From Lactuca virosa (Eukaryota; Streptophyta; Magnoliopsida; Asterales; Asteraceae): DNA of 64,000 nucleotides. The stretch covers positions 253,992,483-254,056,482 of the forward strand of contig CAKMRJ010005412.1 in the NCBI GenBank assembly GCA_928212115.1, in the 5' to 3' direction. Positions 45,893 through 58,216 of the stretch are shown piece after piece; within the stretch, counting starts at the first letter, position 1, and each line of letters begins with the position of its first letter. The notes under the pieces were generated by a model, which did not search any database, was not told the DNA's origin, and saw only the letters and a program-made list of their open reading frames with translations. A program made the translations under genes and the position numbers.

Positions 45893-47160
45893 GTTATAAT
45901 TGTTTCTTTGGGAACGACATAAATTGAATAAAACTAACAAGAAGGCAGCAAAAGGAAATTACAAAAGTCAGAGAACCAATAGCTGGATTTTTCAGCCACC
46001 TTATCCAGCTAAAATTATAAACTTTGGATCTATTTCTAATCCAAAAATACGAACAAGAAATTATGTTGTCGGAATTGCTGACTTTTTAGGCTTGACCATC
46101 CCAAAAACCAAGATATATTGATAATTCCAAATCACCAAAAAAAGCAGTAATAACAACCACATCAAAACTTTGTCCTGTCGAAAAAGACAAAGAATCTGCC
46201 GAAGTGCTCCAAGAGCCAATTGTTGAAGAATTAGGAAAAACAACATCCACCACCTGCTAATTAAGGACCACACAACTTGCAACTCCAGGAAAGAAACAAA
46301 AAGATGGCTAGACGACTCCACCACCGACTTACATGACACAAAATCGAATCCAGCTCCAAACCACACTGCGAAAGGCAAAGACTACGATTAAGCTTAATCC
46401 TCCAAAGAAAAACATTTAACTTTTACGGAATCAAAGAATTCCAGCGAGTCGCATACATAAAGTTCCAGAGAGACACATTATCGAGGAAAGATCTTGCGGA
46501 AGCAACCGTGAAAGTGCCATTCGGTTCCAGCTCCCAAGAAAGACGGTTATCTGAGTCCGGCCAAGAGAAAGTAGCTAGCATTCTCTCAAGATCCACTATT
46601 TGTTCCTCCTCGAAACCTCCTCTAGGAATTCTATGCAAAACACACAAACGGGAATCCAGATTAGACCTATCGACAATGAGGAAATCTCGATCCTTCTCCA
46701 AAGAATAGACTATGTGGAAATGAAACTTAATAGGAGCCGACCCTAACCAAGAGTCATGCCAAAAACGGGTTCGATCACATCTACCCACGTTGACTGGAAC
46801 ATACTTTCTCAAATCCATGCTCGTCGAACTTAAGCTAGAGACAGTCCTAATAATATTACACCAATGATCAGTACATCTAGAAGGAACAATATAGGAATCA
46901 AGATATGCATTGCCACCATGCATTGCTTTAATGTCTTACACACAGAGAGCATCTCGATCAGAAAGAACCCGCCACCTCCATTTGAAAATAAGAGCATAGT
47001 TGAAGGAGAAGAGAAGACTAACCTCAAGCCCTCCGTTTTCTTTACTAGCCAAAGCGTGGTTCCAACTAACCCAAGCCAACTGACGTTTACCAACATCATC
47101 ATCACAAAAAAAAAAAAATTAGACTGAATCCTCTCAACTACCAGCTCATTGATTACTGGT
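45893..47160 (-). mobile_element. LINE (L1-type) ORF2 C-terminal fragment, 5'-truncated and frame-broken
   Basis: Minus-strand segments in three frames follow plant L1 order: VERIQSNFF, WVSWNHALASKENGGLEVS with FKWRWRVLSD (about 46970-47110); then RTRFWHDSWLG with WELEPNGTFTVASARSFLD (46423-46923); then the zf-RVT part CKSVVESSSHLF with WSLISRWW and LVIWNYQYILVF.MVKPKKSAI (46061-46330); and a terminal YNFSWIRWLKNP (about 45990). It appears to interrupt the gag of the outer Gypsy remnant at 47216. 5'-truncation is normal for LINE insertions. Confidence 0.8.
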
Positions 47161-47215
47161 GTTCCTCCTCTAGCATTAGCAATTTCTTGAGCTAAGAGCC
47201 CCCTAAAACTCACGT

Positions 47216-47353
47216 CGCTGATGATCGAGCATTTCTTGCATCATTTCCCTAGCTTCGTTTATTAGGATTTGAACAACGGCTGCTCCAGTGTTCTGAGGTG
47301 CTAGACCTCCTTCGTTATTGACGACTCTTCCGCTCCTAGTGATCGTAATGACA
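47216..47353 (-). pseudogene. Gypsy gag N-terminal remnant
   Basis: The minus strand encodes ITRSGRVVNNEGGLAPQN, followed by AREMMQEMLDHQRREF, then a stop. This resembles the first residues of a Gypsy gag. It lies downstream of the PBS/LTR at 47605-48504 in the expected order and is cut by the LINE fragment. Confidence 0.55.
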
Positions 47354-47402
47354 TTCTATAGTCGTAGAGCCGAGTAGCTTAATACGTCGATATATTACTT
47401 AC

Positions 47403-47434
<32 letters not shown>

Positions 47435-47604
47435 TTTAGCATGTAATTAGCAGTTAATGTATCTTCCTATATTATGCTAGTGCTAGTGTCTAAAGCAACC
47501 AAGACATTTATCCTAAAGTAATCTATCACACATCTCACCGATCATATTTAGCTTCTAAGTTTAAGTGTAGAATTTTCCTAAATTCTTAGTTTGCTTAAAC
47601 TAAT

Positions 47605-48504
47605 TCTCTGATACCAACTGTGATATCCTTCATTTTTTTCAGAACCAATTAAAACATTTTATTTACGCTTTAAAAAACTAAGATGCGGGAATTCCCAATT
47701 AAATAAAACATTTTTAAGATAACAAAAGTTATTTTATTAAAACCTTGAGGATGTCATTCGTTCATATCCAAACATATGTTACAGCGTAAAATATAAAAGG
47801 TCCTGGAACTACTTATTACATACAAATCTTTTTATTCCACTCAACATCCTATCTAGACTACACCAGTCTTGGTTCCACTACCTTAGATATATAAAAATGA
47901 GTGGGTCAGGTTTGGGAAAACCTGGTGAGTTGCATAGGGTTTTTAAGCCCAGAATAATTTAATGGTAATAAGTAATATCATTCCTGCAACCAATGATGTC
48001 AAAATTATATATATGAAATTTTGACTTAAGAAACGACTACCCAACCCAACCGATCCTCACATATCCTAATTCGACAATCATCTGGAAGAATCACCTTACC
48101 TGATGAAGTGTCTGAGTATCAGATTGACTACACAGCTTATGGGTGTCCTTGGCTAGTGTAAGTCATATAAGGCAACGAATGTTCAAAGATTTGATAAATA
48201 TGGTATCTCATTTTATCTACGTCCATGGGTTATAAGTCCATGCTAGCAATGTAATTCACTAGATTGCCTAGAATAGTCGAGTGTTGTCATCTACTCTGAT
48301 CGATGACCCAGACATACTTGCCAGTTGTCTAATCTGGACCCACCATTTCGGGTCATCCAAGAAAGAGGAGGACTTCACTCCATTCTGATCTTACATTCTA
48401 TCCCAACTATGAGACCTAATCGATATCGATCTTAATTTGAACTAAGCAACATTTACAAGTCTTATTCTTAAACCTAAGGCAAGACTTATATCTAAGGGCA
48501 ATCG
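47605..48504 (-). mobile_element. Outer Gypsy element: PBS and 5' LTR part, interrupted
   Basis: The PBS (minus TGGTATCAGAGA, 47616-47605) follows the LTR end GGATATCACA at 47619. The LTR continues to 48504, where another element begins. A (TA)n(CA)n tract lies at 47401-47433 in its leader. The remainder of the LTR must lie beyond the window. Confidence 0.65.
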
Positions 48505-49051
48505 TGTGACATCCCCATTTTCACGGCCAGAAAAGACCGATTTGTTTATGCTTTGTTTTATAAAATCAGAGTAATCCTTTGATTAAAAGAATTGCGGAAT
48601 TTGTTCTCAAAACAAAATATGATAAGAATTTATCAAATCATTTCTTTAAAGAAATGTATTTTCATTAAATAACAAAATCTCGGGATGTCATGTTCCGATA
48701 CAGACCAAAAGCATATACAATATAAAGTAGACCTTACAACAGTTATTTATAACTACTGACCTATAATCCAAAACCTCTCGTCAAGTCCACCAACTTATAC
48801 TCTTGTGCCATTACCTGTAATGCAAAGAAAACTGAGTGGGTCAGACTTGGGAGCCTGGTGAGCATATAGGGTTTTCAACCCACAATAATATAATTATTAT
48901 ATTTAATCATCAAACAATCAACCCAAATTACCCATCCCCATTATCTTCTTCTGTTTCTTAATGCTTTACCCTAAGAGTCAATTATCCTTCATTCATTCAT
49001 TCCTAAGGATTGACCTAAGGGATTGGCACAAAAATCCATTTGCTTCCACGA

Positions 49052-49351
49052 TTTATACAACAGGCACTACGTCACATAGTCGCCAGGGTTTATACAATAG
49101 GCACTACGTCTCATAGTCACCAGGGTTTACACAATAGGCACTACGTCTCATAGTCACCAGGGTTTACACAATAGGCACTACGTCTCATAGTCACCAGGGT
49201 TTTCATACAATAGGCACTACGTCTCATAGTCACCAGGGTTTATACAATAGGCACTACGTCTCATAGTCACATGGGTTTATACAATAGGCACTATGTCTCA
49301 TAGTCACCAGGGTTTATACAATAGGCACTACGTCTCATAGTCACCAGATAT
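49052..49351. repeat. 37-bp minisatellite, 8 units, in LTR
   Basis: Units 'atacaataggcactacgtct' + 'catagtcaccagggttt', nearly identical. Partial arrays of the same unit flank the Copia solo LTR at 52755-52806 and 53648-53713. Confidence 0.95.
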
Positions 49352-49827
49352 TTCATCTACCCATGTTCTACCCAACATATTTGTAGCTATAAAATACATA
49401 TACGGTTTAAATCATTAAAACCTGTATAAAACATCCATTCCACACCCATCTCACAAACAAACAATATATAACACATAGCACGTATTTCATAGCAACTACT
49501 TCATATTTATGTGTTAGAAGAAAGTAACTACACACTCACTTGATAAGACGATGATCGAACAGCACCTTGTCTCTTAAAATAATCTTTTCCGATAAAACCG
49601 GGACGTTTTCTCCAAAACCGGGCTTTACGTGGGCAAAGTTTTGGCTCGAAAACTATTTTTCTCGGGATCTTCAGGGCTTCGGGACTTGCTTCGGGTCTCG
49701 GGAATGATACCGGGGCTTCGGGGTATTTCTTGCACGAAAACCGAGGTAAAAACGAGAGAGAAGGAAAGAAAATTGGCAAAGAACTCGGCTGCCCTCGCAT
49801 CCTTTATATATGGCTGCCTGACTCCTC

Positions 49828-49905
49828 GTACGCAGGGCGTACCTGCGAGGAACGTGGGGCGTTCCGGAGCGCAGGGCGTTCCCTGCTCGTACGCAGCGCG
49901 TTCAG
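49828..49905 (-). promoter_or_regulatory. LTR palindromes upstream of the TATA (GTACGC-N3-GCGTAC type)
   Basis: GTACGC-agg-GCGTAC at 49828-49842, GAACG-tgggg-CGTTC at 49850-49864, and degenerate copies to about 49905. On the minus strand these lie 18-100 bp upstream of the TATA box. Confidence 0.6.
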
Positions 49906-50740
49906 CAGCTTCGGACGTCAGCGCTTACCTCAGCCTCGGACGGTGCCACCGGATGGGAAATGGGAGACTGGACAACCTGAGACTACCCTAGGACGCCAGC
50001 ATTCGGAACGCTGGGTTCATTTCGGACCAATCTCGAGATTTGAGCCCAAAACTTGTAAAATCGTAAATCTTTCGCGTACGATCTCCGTTTTCGACGTTCT
50101 TTATATCCACGCGTAGGTGAGACTATGATCTACAACTTTCGATTAGACTCCGTTGGCTAATTTTGACTTTATTTTTATTTTATTATTTTTAGTAGGCCGG
50201 GACAGAAAAAACTCCGTGAGAAATTCATAACTTCTTCATTTGACGTCCGTTTTCGTCTGTCTTTTTACTGTTGTACTATTGTCGACGAGATCTTCGATTC
50301 TTGTTTAGATTGTTTTGGCTAGAAATCACTCGATCTCAAATCCGAACTTCGGGCTGCATACTGCTAAGCTGAAACTTAGAAAAATCATAACTTCCTCATA
50401 CGAAGTCAGATTTGGACGTTCTTTTTATGCACGCTCTCGGTTTAACGAACTCTACGACTTTCGTTTAGATCACTAAGGCTAAATATCGCTCTATCGTAAA
50501 TTCACTATTTACGTCGCCTGTGTGTGCGGGGTTCTGTCGCGAAACTTCGACATGTCATAACTTCTTCGTTATAACTCGGATTTCGGCGTTCTTTATACGT
50601 ACGGAATCCTTGTAACATATACTATAACTTAGTTAAGATTAATCCTTCTAAATAATCTTACATCAAAAAGTCATTTTTGATGCTTATCGTCTCTAAATTG
50701 ACTAGCCCGGATCTACGGGCGTTACAATTATCTCCCCCTT

Positions 50741-52195
50741 AGGATGTTTACGTCCCAGAATCATCAACGAAAATAGGGCTTGTATAATGATTCCATACGT
50801 TATCTTTCCATCCTAAGTAATAACTGTGATGCTAAATCTTGCACCTGTTCTTCGTACTATGTTGAACTTTCATTCGTAACCTTCGAGTTACAAACTAAAT
50901 CCTTATTGAGGACTCCTTCTTCTTCTTAGGATAAGTACTTTCCTTTATCTATTGTAACAAATCGATGGGTCATGTTCTAATGACCTTTCATCGTATGATG
51001 CAACGCTTAGACTCAAGTCTCTTAGAGTCAAATTCCATAATGGAGTATACTTTCCTTCATATTCTAATGTGATATAATCACATTTCAGCTTGTAGCATTT
51101 CTAGCTACTAATTTCTTTAACAACGAGCGCGATACTATTGATTGCATTGATTTCAATCTTCTGACTTAAGTCAGATGTTACATCGAACTTGGTTCTCCGA
51201 ACCACGTAACAAACTCATCGTAGTCGGACTCAATTTGATATGACCACTGGGGTCAGAATATCAATCATCTTCTTAGTCATTACCGAAAAAAATGGTAACG
51301 ACATACTTAAATAAAAACGTAATCAATCACTAACTTCTTGGTAACCTTGTGACTTTCCCTGATCCAAGCGTGAGTCATGTGCTTCCAGTATTATAGATCT
51401 CTACTACTATTCACACCTACTCATACACGTCCCAAGTATTGTCTCGCAGTCCCCAAGTCCTACAATCAGAAAACAATTTAACACATACGAATGTGTCCAA
51501 ATAATCATAGAAATTTTCCTAGACTCTACTAGGACTTCTTCCATGCGTATCTTCAATCATCAATTCTACTTCAACTTGTTCGGTGATGGAAATTCCATAC
51601 GATGGGACAACTTCAAGAATTGCACCAATCGTTCCATCATCCTGCCAATCGAAGGTATACTTCAGACGTACCGTACTCCTCTAAACGTTCCGTTATTTTA
51701 TCAGACATATTCTAAAGGCAAGATACCATTCTTACGATATCTTCCGATAGGTGTCATTCACTATCATAAGCCTTTCATTTCCTCCGTTTACTCAATTCTC
51801 TATGAGTCTTCATCATAACGTTTTGTACACCCAAGCAGACGTTCGGTGTACAGGACGAGAATTTAAGATAAGAAAGCTTTATTTACGATAGACGTATAAA
51901 TCTCCTTATCACTCCGAAACGTTTACATGCTAGTTCTATTACCGTAGTCGTACGCTTAGAATCCTAAACACATAAGGTTTCCAGATCCGGTCGGCAATAG
52001 ACCATAGATCTGAACAAACAATATCATATATAGAAAACATATAGCATTTAGCACATAAAAGCATTTTAAGCATCTTTCCTAAAATATACTAGTGCTCGTG
52101 TCTAAAATATGGTAGACACTCATCTCTCAATCATTGCTTAGCATTCTAAGTTTAAGTCTAGAAATCCTACATATTCCTAGTTCACTTAAACTAAT
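50741..52195 (-). other. Internal region of the non-autonomous element, apparently non-coding
   Basis: About 1.46 kb between PBS and polypurine tract. The longest open frame (51543-51818, plus strand) has no known domain and runs against the element. Confidence 0.6.
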
Positions 52196-52207
52196 GCTCT
52201 GATACCA
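52196..52207 (-). other. Primer-binding site (tRNA-iMet)
   Basis: The minus strand reads TGGTATCAGAGC exactly, 2 bp from the LTR end (TGTCACA) at 52210. Confidence 0.9.
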
Positions 52208-52209
52208 AC

Positions 52210-53713
52210 TGTGACATCCCCAATTTCACGGCCAGAAAAGACCGATTTGTTTATGCTTGTTTTATACAATCAGAGTCAATCCTTTGATTATAAAGAATTG
52301 CGGAATTTGTTCCCAAAACAAAAATATGATAAGAATTTATCACAGCATTTCTTAAAGAAATTATTTTCATTAAATAAACAAAATCTGGGATGTCATGTTC
52401 GATACAGACCAAAAGCATAAACAATATAAAGTAGACCTTACAACAGTTATTTATAACTACTGATCTATAATCCAAAACCTCTCGTCAAGTCCACCAACTT
52501 ATACTCTTGTGCCATTACCTATAATGCAAAGAAAACTGAGTGGGTCAGATGGGAGCCTGGTGAGCATAGGGTTTGCAACCCACAATAATATAATTATTAT
52601 ATTTAATCATCAAACAATCAACCCAAATTACCCATCCCCATTATCTTCTTCTGTTTCTTAAACTTTACCTAAGAGTCAATTATCCTCATTCATTCATTCC
52701 TAAGGATTGACCTAAGGGATTGGCACAAAAATCCATTTGCTTCCACGGTTTATACAACAGGCACTACGTCACATAGTCGCCAGGGTTTATACAATAGGCA
52801 CTACGTTGATGGGTTTTAGGTAAAACAAATAAACCAGAAAACAATTCCTAAGTTCACATGCAACCTACTTTGGATCTATGTTTTAACTATGAACATACAA
52901 CTTTGAATTGCAAAAAACAAGAACCCTAGAGGAGAAAGGCTATTTTCGAAAATATAACCTACTAGGGTTTAAGAGTTACATACCTTTCAATTGTTATAGC
53001 AAACAATTGATAATCTCTTGATCTTGATCTCTTGGAAGCTTAGCACCACAAAGTAATGCCTCTAATGGAATCACACCAAGAACTAGTAAGAAGGAAACTA
53101 GAAGGAGAGAGGGTAAGAGAGAGTATGCAATTTGGCCCTAGGGTTCTTCAAAAAAGGATTGTGACCGATTTTGAGAGCTGGGAGGCTCCTTAATAGCTGA
53201 GAGATCTAGGGTTTAGGGAAACCCTAATGCTCCTTGCTTAGGGCCTAAGCAAACCCAAGGGCCTTATCCACAGCCCCTTGGACGAAATCCTTAGGGTTCC
53301 CTATAGATTTGTCCACCTCCTTCCAAGGAGGTTCGGAGCCTTCATCTCAACTATCTGATGAATTGCCAAACTAGTCCCTGCACTTTATAACGGATACTTT
53401 TAACCCCAAAATTAATTCTGATTAATTTCGGCTAACTATTAATAAAACATAATGATTCTAATTAAATAATTAATCGTTTAACATATTAATAAATCATATA
53501 TTAATTTATTAATCTTATAAATTATATCTCTCCTTTCATAATTTTCTTTTCCAGTTGGTAGGTGAGGGCAACCCAAAAGGCTGTGCTGTATCAATTCAAG
53601 TAATACCAATTATAGTTATGGGCTTAGACACCTAATCCAACATATGTCTCATAGTCACCAGGGTTTACACAATAGGCACTACGTCTCACAGTCACCAGGG
53701 TTTACACAATAGG
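52210..53713 (-). repeat. 5' LTR of the non-autonomous element, twice interrupted
   Basis: Segment 52210-52806 matches 48505 onward of the partner LTR. It is split by a Copia solo LTR, resumes at 53648 within the 37-bp array, and is cut at 53713 by the next Gypsy element. Confidence 0.85.
52807..53642 (-). mobile_element. Copia-type solo LTR, 836 bp
   Basis: The minus strand begins TGTTGGATTAGGTGTC and ends CTAAAACCCATCA. The flanks tacgt (52802-52806) and tatgt (53643-53647) are a 5-bp TSD differing by one C/T transition. No internal sequence remains. Confidence 0.8.
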
Positions 53714-55695
53714 TGTGACATCCGCCTAAAATGGATTCGGGTCAACCCAACCCAATTGGAAATTTAATAAACCCTACTCAAGATTACTTAACGCTAATAG
53801 GATCAAAACCCATACACTACGATATAAATTGACGTTAATAGCAACATAGTATAGTACAACGTTATAACTATAATCAAATTAAATTATGATACCATATTAA
53901 AATCAAATCAAAGTATAATGCTCTAATTAAATTAAAAGAATCAAACTTGAATGCTATAATTAAACTTCAAATCAAAGTAGATTGTTATAATCAAATAATA
54001 ACCTATCTTTTATAAAACTCATTTTTTATAAAATTTACATTAAATTTTATAAAACTCTATTTTTATAAACTTTACATTAAATTTTATAAAACTCTTATAT
54101 TAATTATGTAAAAGATGCTTGTGTTAGTGGGAAATTATGAAGACCACCAAAAGCAAAAAGATTATTCCCATGGTCTCCCACTCACACCTCCCATCCACTT
54201 TCATTCCTTTTTCTCCCAACACATTATTCTCTTCACCACTTAAACCTTCTCTATTCTTTCTCTCACTCTCAATCTCGAAATTCATACAAGAAATACTCAT
54301 ATTCCAGCCAAGAACAATCTATTATACTCAAATCTTCATCCCTCTTGAAGCATTCATCAAGGTATGTTGTTAAAAGTTTCAAATTCATACAAGAAACAAA
54401 TAAATCCACCAAACTATCTAAAACTCATTTTATGCATAAAACTGATTTTTCTCAGAGTCCCATCAATAAAATAAGAAGTTCTGGAAATTTTCAGAAAATA
54501 ACTTATTTTTATTGAATTACTATAATTATTGCAATAAAGTAGGGCAATAATTCACATAAAATACTTTTGCATTCAATAAATTCTGAGAAAATTCTGGGAT
54601 GACCTATATATTGATTAAACATAATTATGAAGTTTCATGCATTTATATTACTGTTTACTATTATTATGATTTTATTGATTAATTAATAATGAAATATATA
54701 AAAAATACTTCCCATAGTCACAAATATACGAAACTTATACATGGGCTCTATATCATGTTATAAAAACTATGGTTAATTTTACAGAATTTTTTGGAATCAT
54801 TTATTATTTTTTCCCAGATTTTGTGTTGTTTAATCATTAAAGTATTAAATAAATACTAAAACAGTTCAGAAAAATATAAAATTTTTACAGTAATTATATT
54901 GTATGAAATAATGATTTCCTAATAATTTCATAATTTTTCAATACTGTTTACTATTTAAAACCATTTTCCTAAGTATTTAAGCATGTAAAAATGCATTTTA
55001 ATGATTATTTCATATAAATAATTGTTAAAATCTATAAATAATTATAATTGGGCAAGTTATTATTTTAATAAGAAATTATTAAAATCTGGCCTAAATTGAA
55101 AATATAAATTAATTATGCAAAGTAATTAATTCAATTTAAAATTCATTTAACAAATGAATACCTTAATATTCTAATCAAAATGAATTATTGTTAATTCATC
55201 TAATATAAGAATATGTGTTAATTATTTGTATTAATACTCCTTCTCGTTTAGCAGTTCCTAAACCAAAACTATTAATTATATAGGGTTCTACGCCATTTTG
55301 ACACGAAACGTCTATTTACGACACACCACGACACACGCATTTCGTTGGGACTAATGTGAGTAATCTACCCCACATATTTTATAATTTTCAATACTTTTGG
55401 GGGTGTATCATGTGGTTCTAATATGTTCCAACTTCATTTTATGGTTTATCACAATTGAGACATTGTTGGGACATTTATACGTGAGTCATTAATTGTATAA
55501 CTATTGTTTGTTTACGCTACATGTACTTGTAGTGCATTACCATTTTTAGTCTAATCTCCATGACTATGCCCGTATTCTTGAGGTACGTTATGGACAATAA
55601 TAGCGCTATTGGGTTGACCACCCCGCCTTGGGACGCTAAGGTGATTGATCGCACGTGGTTGAGTGTGTTTGATGATTAGATCTCCATCCTATATA

Positions 55696-55751
<56 letters not shown>

Positions 55752-56174
55752 GAGGACTTATTGTTGTTGTTATCATTTGTTAATCAATTTTTGATTTATA
55801 AACCGTTATCTCAAATACAATTGTTTGCCGACTTCAAAAGAAAACAAATTTCAAATTATAAATGTTTCAACTTCACAATTTTCTCTACTAAAATTAGATT
55901 ACTCACCAACTCTCGTAGTTGACCTGTTTTTACCCATGATGCAGATTTGAAGAATGAAGTTGATGAAAAATAGGTTGTGCCTTAGAAATCCACAAGACTA
56001 TTTAAATTTGATGTAATAAATGTTGTTCGTATTTGGATTTGTATTTGTATGTTGTGGATCTTGTTTGCATACTTAGTACTTAATTGAATCTAATCATATT
56101 ATAACATAGTTGTCATGAGACTTTGAACAATATATCACGCCTTGATCGATTCCGACAAGGATCGGGGTGTGACA
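53714..56174 (+). repeat. 5' LTR, 2461 bp
   Basis: TGTGACATCCGCC...GGGGTGTGACA. Aligns along its whole length with the sequence from 61588. (AT)n at about 55697-55746. No palindrome array of the type seen in the other LTRs was found. Confidence 0.92.
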
Positions 56175-56177
56175 GAT

Positions 56178-56189
56178 TGGTATCAGAGC
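56178..56189 (+). other. Primer-binding site (tRNA-iMet)
   Basis: TGGTATCAGAGC, 3 bp after the LTR end, exactly complementary to the initiator tRNA-Met 3' end. Confidence 0.92.
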
Positions 56190-56998
56190 CCTTGACTATA
56201 GGGAATTAGGTTAATTGCCTTGACCTAGTCTATAGCCTCTAGGGTCCTCTCGTATGCTAGTTTATAAATGCACACACAACTGCATGCAATTCACACTTAG
56301 AAAATCCTAGGAATACCTTTGTGTGTTAATTGCTCCCTTAAGTGCATACGTATTACTCCTGACACTTATATGTGTGCATACACTGGTGAATATTCTCCTC
56401 TTTCTCTGAAAATCACACACATATTCAAGTGGTTTAAAAAAAATGTATATACATATATATTCCTTAGAGCTCATAGGAAATTCAAAGTCATCCACTCTAG
56501 TTGGGTAGGATCATAGTAATGGACGCGTAGTAACTGGAAGGGGGAGGTGCCGGTAGCCCGAAAGTCCTGACTAGGCAAGCATTCGTATACATCCCAATCA
56601 ACCGAGGGACCAGTTTGCTTATCTGGGGACCAAAGGCGAGAGTTCCCAAACCTATAGGCCAAAGCGCGTCATTCACATTACTTTTGAGCCATCAAAATAC
56701 CCGACCTTATCAAACGTATCCGAAAGGATACACTCCAAAATGGCCAACTCATTGGACTATTAAGTTCCCTAATGGGCCTAGTAGTGGGAAAGACATGTGA
56801 AAACTTAGTTTTGTGGGGGCCCACGCAAGTGCTACATGTTTCACATTTAGTAACCATGGAAAGCCCAAAAGGTGCCCAACACTCCTAACCATGGCCCAAC
56901 AAGTGTTTTACAATTATTTTACCCAACAATGTCTAAAAACTTTATTTCCATAATCAATTTACAAATAACTCACAAGTCCATATGCGTGTTTCTCGTAG
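56190..56998 (+). other. Gypsy leader region
   Basis: About 0.8 kb between PBS and gag start with no ORF of note; normal for this group. Confidence 0.7.
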
Positions 56999-58216
56999 AT
57001 GGCATTACGACCCCCATACGCTGCTCGCAACAACCGAAGGCTAGCTGCCCTTATCGCCAAGGAGGTAGCAAACGTCATCCCAACAATTGCAACCCAACTT
57101 CATTCTCTTCAGCCACAAGCTCCAGCAACCACTCCTCGTTGCTCGTTCAAGCACTTTCGTAACTGCAATCCGCCTTACTTCAAAGGCATCGATGGTGCCA
57201 CCGCACTCCTCACATGGATTGAAGAAATGGAGAGTACTTTCATCCATAGCGAGTGTCCTGAGGACCTGATGGTCCGTCATGCTACAGGGTGCCTCCAAGG
57301 TCATGCTCTCACATGGTGGAACCTAGAAAAACGGGCAAAGGGAGAGGTTGTTGCCTTGGGAATGACCTGGTCAAAACTAAAGGACGCATGATGGAGAAGT
57401 TCTGCCCTGACAGCGAATTGCAAACTCTCGAGGATGAATTCTGGAATCTGAAACAGGTGGGAGGCGACAACGCGACCTACACCAATAGATTCCATGATCT
57501 CTCGAGACTCCTACCTCACATGGTTCAACCTATGAAAACTGCAATACCGTCGCTACAAAAAGGGTTACCACGCCAGATCCGTGATTCGGTGACCAGCAGC
57601 AGGCCATCTACCCTAGAATCCGCCATTGAAATAGCAGGTCAACTCAACGAGGACAATATGAACGATGGTGTCCTCCCACGCAAGGGTTCAAAGATGTCAA
57701 CTGAAAAGCCGACCCCTGAGACCCCCCTAATTGTCAAGTCCGAGTCCTCCCACCGACATGACAAAAAGAAGCGGAAAAGTCATCACCACAACCATGCTGT
57801 TATTACCCTGGTACTCCTATCACCCAAGTCACCCCACAAGCCCAACCGAATAAAAAGCCGTATACCGGACCTCACCCCCTCTGTAACCACTGTAACTATC
57901 ACCATATGACCACCAGCCCGTGTCGCCTCTGTACGAATTGTGGTCGCTATGGCCACTTGGCGGACACATGTCGTGCACCAAAAACTCAGCGACCACTCTA
58001 TCTACCCTCAAATCAGCAACACAAAACCGATATCCAACTGGAACATGCTTCAACTGTGGTGACCCCACCCATTTCAGAAACGCGTGTCCTAGGCTAGTCA
58101 ATATCATCAACACCCAAGCCCAGGCAAATCCAACAATGCAGGTTCCAGCTCCCAAAGGCCGAGCCTTTGTCATTCCGCAACCCAAGCAAACCCAACCGAA
58201 AAAGCGTATGTCGTAA
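56999..58216 (+). pseudogene. Gypsy gag, split by frameshifts
   Basis: It starts MALRPPYAARNNRRLAALIA. A capsid-like region follows (FKHFRNCNPPYFKGIDGA, LTWIEEMESTFIHSECPEDL, GHALTWWNLEKR). The frame changes near 57340-57390 (MMEKFCPDSELQTLEDEFWNL). The nucleocapsid block changes frame again: CNHCNYHH, CTNCGRYGHLADTC (about 57930-57970), then CFNCGDPTHFRNACP (about 58045-58090). At least three frame changes. Confidence 0.85.

Larger units (their letters stand above)
48505..50726 (-). repeat. 3' LTR of the non-autonomous element
   Basis: 2222 bp. Minus-strand TATA tatataaa at 49810-49803. GC-rich interrupted palindromes lie just upstream at 49828-49905. A 37-bp minisatellite lies at 49052-49351. 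The outer sequences are homologous to the solo LTR at 12136, but the U3 palindromes are of another type. Confidence 0.85.
48505..53713 (-). mobile_element. Non-autonomous LTR retrotransposon (same LTR family as 12136-14096), nested
   Basis: Minus-strand order: 5' LTR (53713-52210, incomplete and interrupted), PBS TGGTATCAGAGC (52207-52196), ~1.46-kb internal region (52195-50741), polypurine tract aagggggaga (50740-50731), 3' LTR (50726-48505, 2222 bp, TGTAACGCCCG...GATGTCACA). The internal region has no gag, protease, RT or integrase in any frame I could read, so it depends on another element. Confidence 0.8.

Noticed and set aside
45900..46260. Possible + strand coding region (IINFGSISNPKIRTRN, and KLCPVEKDKESAEV in another frame)
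   Set aside because: The minus strand of the same bases reads the conserved LINE zf-RVT and C-terminal motifs, so the + strand frames are shadows.
49052..49351. Array of eight regular 37-bp units, CRISPR-like at first sight
   Set aside because: Units are contiguous with no unique spacers and lie in an LTR of a plant retrotransposon; it is a minisatellite.
51543..51818. 91-codon + strand frame inside the non-autonomous element
   Set aside because: No recognisable domain, opposite to the element's direction, no supporting context.
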